Program-made: the position numbers and the translations under genes
Shown here: positions 6,690-8,765 of the stretch, piece by piece
Layout: every line of letters begins with the position of its first letter
Numbering within the stretch: position 1 is the first letter of the stretch
Notes under the pieces: generated by a model
Databases searched by the model: none
Seen by the model: only the letters and a program-made list of their open reading frames with translations
Told to the model about the DNA's origin: nothing
Assembly: GCA_013695175.1 (NCBI GenBank)
Contig: JACDAZ010000541.1
Span: 1-8,765, forward strand
Reading direction: 5' to 3'
Length of the DNA: 8,765 nt
Source: Flavisolibacter sp.
GTDB lineage: Bacteria; Bacteroidota; Bacteroidia; Chitinophagales; Chitinophagaceae

Positions 6690-7769
6690 ATGATTGAAAC
6701 GCAATTATCACATAAAGAGTTTTTAAAGATAGATAAGGACATGAGCCAGACTGCCAGGGTAGCTGACCTTATATATGTTTCGGATAAAGATGCAGGTATT
6801 TCAAGAGTAAAAAAAGGAACCGGCTTTGCCTATTTTTATAAAGATGAAGCTTTAAAAGATGAAATGCACCTTGAACGTATAAAAAAACTTGCAATTCCAC
6901 CAGCATGGACAGATGTATGGATTTGTCTTAAACACAATGGTCATATTCAGGCTACAGGAATAGATGCCAGGGGAAGAAAACAATACCGTTATCATACATT
7001 ATGGCATACACTGCGCAATGAAACAAAATTTCACAGGTTATATGAGTTTGGTAAGTTATTACCAGGGTTAAGATTAAAGTTGGAAAAGGATTTTGAAAGT
7101 AAAGAGTTGAGTGAGGAAAAGGTTTTAGCTACTGCTGTAAAATTAATGGAACGTACTTCTATGCGTATTGGTAATAATGATTATGAAAAATTATATGGCT
7201 CATACGGATTAACGACATTAAAAGATAAACATGTAAAAGTAAATGGGGCCAATCTTAGTTTTACTTTTACGGGTAAAAAGGGCATCACTCACAATGTTAC
7301 CCTCACAAATAAAAAATTAGCAAAAGTTGTAAAAGCCTGCAGGGATATACCCGGTAAAGAACTTTTTCAATATATAGATGCTGAAGGTAACAGAAAGTCT
7401 ATTGATTCAGGTAAAGTAAACCAATATATAAAGGATTGCACAGGTGGCGACTATACTGCAAAGGATTTTAGAACCTGGGCCGGCACATTAAATATTTTAG
7501 GAGCTTTTTGTTCTATAGGAGAAGCTAACTCTGACTCAGATTGTAAAAAAAATATAGTAGCTGCACTTGATGCTGTAAGTGAAAAACTGGGAAACACCAG
7601 GACAGTTTGTAAAAAGTATTATGTGCACCCGGGTATTATAAAAATGTATGAAGAAAAAAAGCTGGACAGATATTTAAAACAATTAGATCAAATAGAAGAA
7701 CCTGATGGACAAACAGGTTATACTGATGATGAAAAAATACTTATGAAAATTTTAAAAGAATTGGTTTAA
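6690..7769 (+). CDS. DNA topoisomerase IB, poxvirus-type bacterial form
   Basis: Type IB topoisomerase that relaxes supercoils by nicking one strand through a 3'-phosphotyrosine link; 359 residues, normal for the bacterial family. The N-terminal domain (about 20-105) carries YVSDKDAGISRVKKGTGFAYF, LAIPPAWTDVWIC and the conserved GIDARGRKQYRYH. The catalytic domain has Arg159 in SMRIGNNDY followed by YGLTTLKDKHV, a lysine in the GKKG turn (196-197), Arg261 in DFRTWAGT, and the nucleophile tyrosine in KKYYVHP. By alignment with the usual SYIHP motif this is Tyr311, with Tyr310 beside it. The active site therefore looks complete. A short C-terminal extension (about 325-359) is rich in Asp, Glu and Lys. 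The ATG follows AAAAA, and an internal ATG at residue 18 is less likely. The gene has its own 77-bp leader after the upstream terminator. Its stop codon overlaps that of the convergent DUF6496 gene. Confidence 0.95.
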   Translation: MIETQLSHKEFLKIDKDMSQTARVADLIYVSDKDAGISRVKKGTGFAYFYKDEALKDEMHLERIKKLAIPPAWTDVWICLKHNGHIQATGIDARGRKQYRYHTLWHTLRNETKFHRLYEFGKLLPGLRLKLEKDFESKELSEEKVLATAVKLMERTSMRIGNNDYEKLYGSYGLTTLKDKHVKVNGANLSFTFTGKKGITHNVTLTNKKLAKVVKACRDIPGKELFQYIDAEGNRKSIDSGKVNQYIKDCTGGDYTAKDFRTWAGTLNILGAFCSIGEANSDSDCKKNIVAALDAVSEKLGNTRTVCKKYYVHPGIIKMYEEKKLDRYLKQLDQIEEPDGQTGYTDDEKILMKILKELV

Positions 7770-8128
7770 TTCCAAGATTTTCCTCCTTTTGAGGCAACAC
7801 GTTTTCTAGTTGCTTTACTTGCTGCTGCTAATCCCCGTTTTGTAGAACCTGATTTTGAAGTTCCTCCACCTGATGAGCTCTTTTACTCTTGGTTTTGGAT
7901 GAAGATTTACCTTCTGATTTTTTAGATGCAGATTTGGTTTTCCCTCCGTATGATTCACTGAAATCTTTGGGTACCTTTTCCTCTTCTTCTCTTGCTTCTG
8001 ATAGTCCAATGGCTATAGCCTGTTTTCTTAAAGTTACCTTTTTACCAGTGCTGTTTTCAATTTTCCTTCCTTCATTATGCATCGTTTTTTTCAACCTTCT
8101 TAGCGGCTCCTTTTGAATATTTTGCCAT
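7766..8128 (-). pseudogene. DUF6496-domain small basic protein, frame broken twice by compensating indels
   Basis: The family start MAKYSKGAAKKVEK is encoded from the ATG at 8128, but that frame stops at once after an A7 run (8085-8091 on the plus strand, as T7). Removing one A continues it as TMHNEGRKIEN and the DUF6496 signature KKVTLRKQAIAIGLSEAR. That frame runs through a Lys/Ser tail to an unfamiliar end at 7828. Adding one base at the A4 run (7881-7884) returns to the first frame: SSSGGGTSKSG, then KRGLAAASKATRKRVASKG, ending GGKSWN at 7766. The repaired product has 120 residues, is strongly basic and lacks membrane segments. The start and final stop share a frame because the indels cancel. 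Sequencing or assembly error at homopolymers is the simplest explanation; true decay or programmed slippage are alternatives. An automatic caller would report 7828-8133 from an out-of-frame ATG. Function unknown; its Lys/Ser/Ala-rich tail resembles DNA-binding tails. Confidence 0.8.
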
Positions 8129-8203
8129 AACATTTATTTTATATTTTTTCTTAAAAAGTTTGTACCAGAGAATGCAGCTCCTTATGCCATTTGTTCAACA
8201 GGT

Positions 8204-8219
8204 ATGATTTTTTAATCAT
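8204..8219. promoter_or_regulatory. Small inverted repeat just upstream of the PA2169-family gene
   Basis: ATGATT (8204-8209) and AATCAT (8214-8219) are perfect inverted arms around TTTT, ending 15 bp before the ATG at 8235. It could be an operator or a small leader hairpin near the ribosome site. The arms are short and the region is A/T-rich, so chance is quite possible. An upstream TTTG (8159-8162) and a partial -7-like element (GCCATTTG, 8186-8193) form only a weak promoter candidate. Confidence 0.25.
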
Positions 8220-8234
8220 TATAAAAAAATTTTT

Positions 8235-8699
8235 ATGGAAAAAGAAAAAGTAACCAGTATACTTAATGATCTTATCAGAATCAATAATGATAGAATTTCA
8301 GGGTACGAAAAAGGTATAGACGAATTAAAACCAGAGGATGCTGATCTAACGGTTTTATTCCGTCGATATATACAGGAAAGCCGTCAGTTTGCTAATGACT
8401 TAACTCAGGAAGTTCAACGCCTAGGCGGTGATCCTGCGGATGGCACTACTAATTCCGGTAAAATTTACAGAGTTTGGATGGATCTGAAAGCTGTTGTATC
8501 AGGTAAAGACCGCAAAACAGTATTAGATAATTGTGAATTTGGAGAAGATGCTGCTCAAAAAGCATATGATATGGCTTTAAATTCTGATGCTGATTATGAG
8601 CCAACTTTAAGAGATATGATTGTAAGGCAAAAAGCTGAATTAAAGGTTGGACATGATGAAGTAAAGCGACTGAGGGATATGCATAAAGCAAATAGCTAA
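8235..8699 (+). CDS. PA2169-family four-helix-bundle protein (DUF2383)
   Basis: A 154-residue, almost entirely helical protein of the PA2169/DUF2383 family, related in fold to ferritin-like bundles; no biochemical role is established. Family landmarks are the N-terminal LNDLIRINNDRISGYEKGI (10-28), the helix 2 segment FRRYIQESRQFANDL (42-56), the GGDPADGTTNSGKIYRVWMD stretch (64-83), and CEFGEDAAQKAYDMAL (100-115), the most diagnostic piece. The C-terminal helix is LRDMIVRQKAELKVGHDEVKRLRDMH. Glu and His residues occur in helices (Glu48, Glu101, Glu104, Glu135, His140), but a complete di-iron set is not obvious. There is no signal peptide. The ATG follows a T/A-rich leader. The gene is divergent from the DUF6496 gene, with 106 bp between their starts. 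Members commonly sit near other stress proteins, which fits the DUF892 neighbour. Confidence 0.92.
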   Translation: MEKEKVTSILNDLIRINNDRISGYEKGIDELKPEDADLTVLFRRYIQESRQFANDLTQEVQRLGGDPADGTTNSGKIYRVWMDLKAVVSGKDRKTVLDNCEFGEDAAQKAYDMALNSDADYEPTLRDMIVRQKAELKVGHDEVKRLRDMHKANS

Positions 8700-8765
8700 A
8701 ATATATGATGATGAATTTTAAATAGTTACCTGTTGTTCTAATAGCAGTATCATCTTTAGCAGCAT
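8700..8765. other. Right-edge sequence with no supported feature
   Basis: The last 66 bases after the PA2169-family stop are A/T-rich. No clear terminator hairpin, tRNA or gene end can be recognised. Any downstream gene lies outside the window. Confidence 0.4.

Noticed and set aside
7828..8133. The uninterrupted minus-strand frame starting MLWQNIQKEPL and ending VLQNGD, as an intact small gene.
   Set aside because: Its first 16 and last roughly 20 residues lack family likeness, while the alternative frames give the expected N-terminus and a Gly/Ser/Lys-rich C-terminus. It is the middle of a frameshifted gene.
8449..8765. Minus-strand open frame running in from the right edge through the PA2169-family gene.
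   Set aside because: It overlaps a well-supported gene on the other strand and shows no recognisable protein pattern.

Overview
The window is AT-rich. Its genes start at ATG behind A/T-rich leaders without clear Shine-Dalgarno sites. The gene set is a LigD of the order phosphoesterase-ligase-polymerase, Ku, a poxvirus-type topoisomerase IB, YciE/DUF892, a DUF6496 protein and a PA2169/DUF2383 protein. Together these suggest a chromosomal segment of a Bacteroidota bacterium, probably near Chitinophagaceae. The phylum is an inference from gene content and style; no marker gene is present.

Left edge (1-733): the 3' part of a short-chain dehydrogenase gene on the plus strand. It is followed by a very well conserved TPP (thiamine pyrophosphate) riboswitch aptamer at 609-689 and an intrinsic terminator at 692-724. 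An antiterminator pairing can be read directly from the sequence, so this looks like a complete transcription-attenuating switch. No plus-strand gene follows it. The next gene lies on the opposite strand, with its stop codon 10 bp beyond the hairpin. This orphan, antisense-facing riboswitch is the most unusual element in the window.

Middle (734-5795, minus strand): an apparent four-gene unit transcribed right to left. It comprises a PNPOx-like split-barrel protein, Ku, LigD and an SMP-30/gluconolactonase-like protein. Ku and LigD are the two-component bacterial non-homologous end-joining machinery. Ku binds DNA ends and recruits LigD, which trims, fills and seals them. Gaps are 11 bp before ku and 2 bp before the SMP-30 gene. 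The ku-ligD gap is longer (117 bp) and is filled by two adjoining degenerate tandem arrays.

Right (5796-8765): a 189-bp divergent intergenic region, then yciE/DUF892 (ferritin-like) with a strong terminator, then topoisomerase IB. A minus-strand DUF6496 gene runs convergently and overlaps the topoisomerase stop codon. Its reading frame is broken by two compensating one-base indels. A PA2169/DUF2383 four-helix protein follows on the plus strand. The last 66 bases hold nothing I can support.

Much of the window looks like a stress and DNA-protection neighbourhood: end joining, topology, ferritin-like proteins and Lys-rich small proteins. I did not find a convincing wholly new defence or mobile system.
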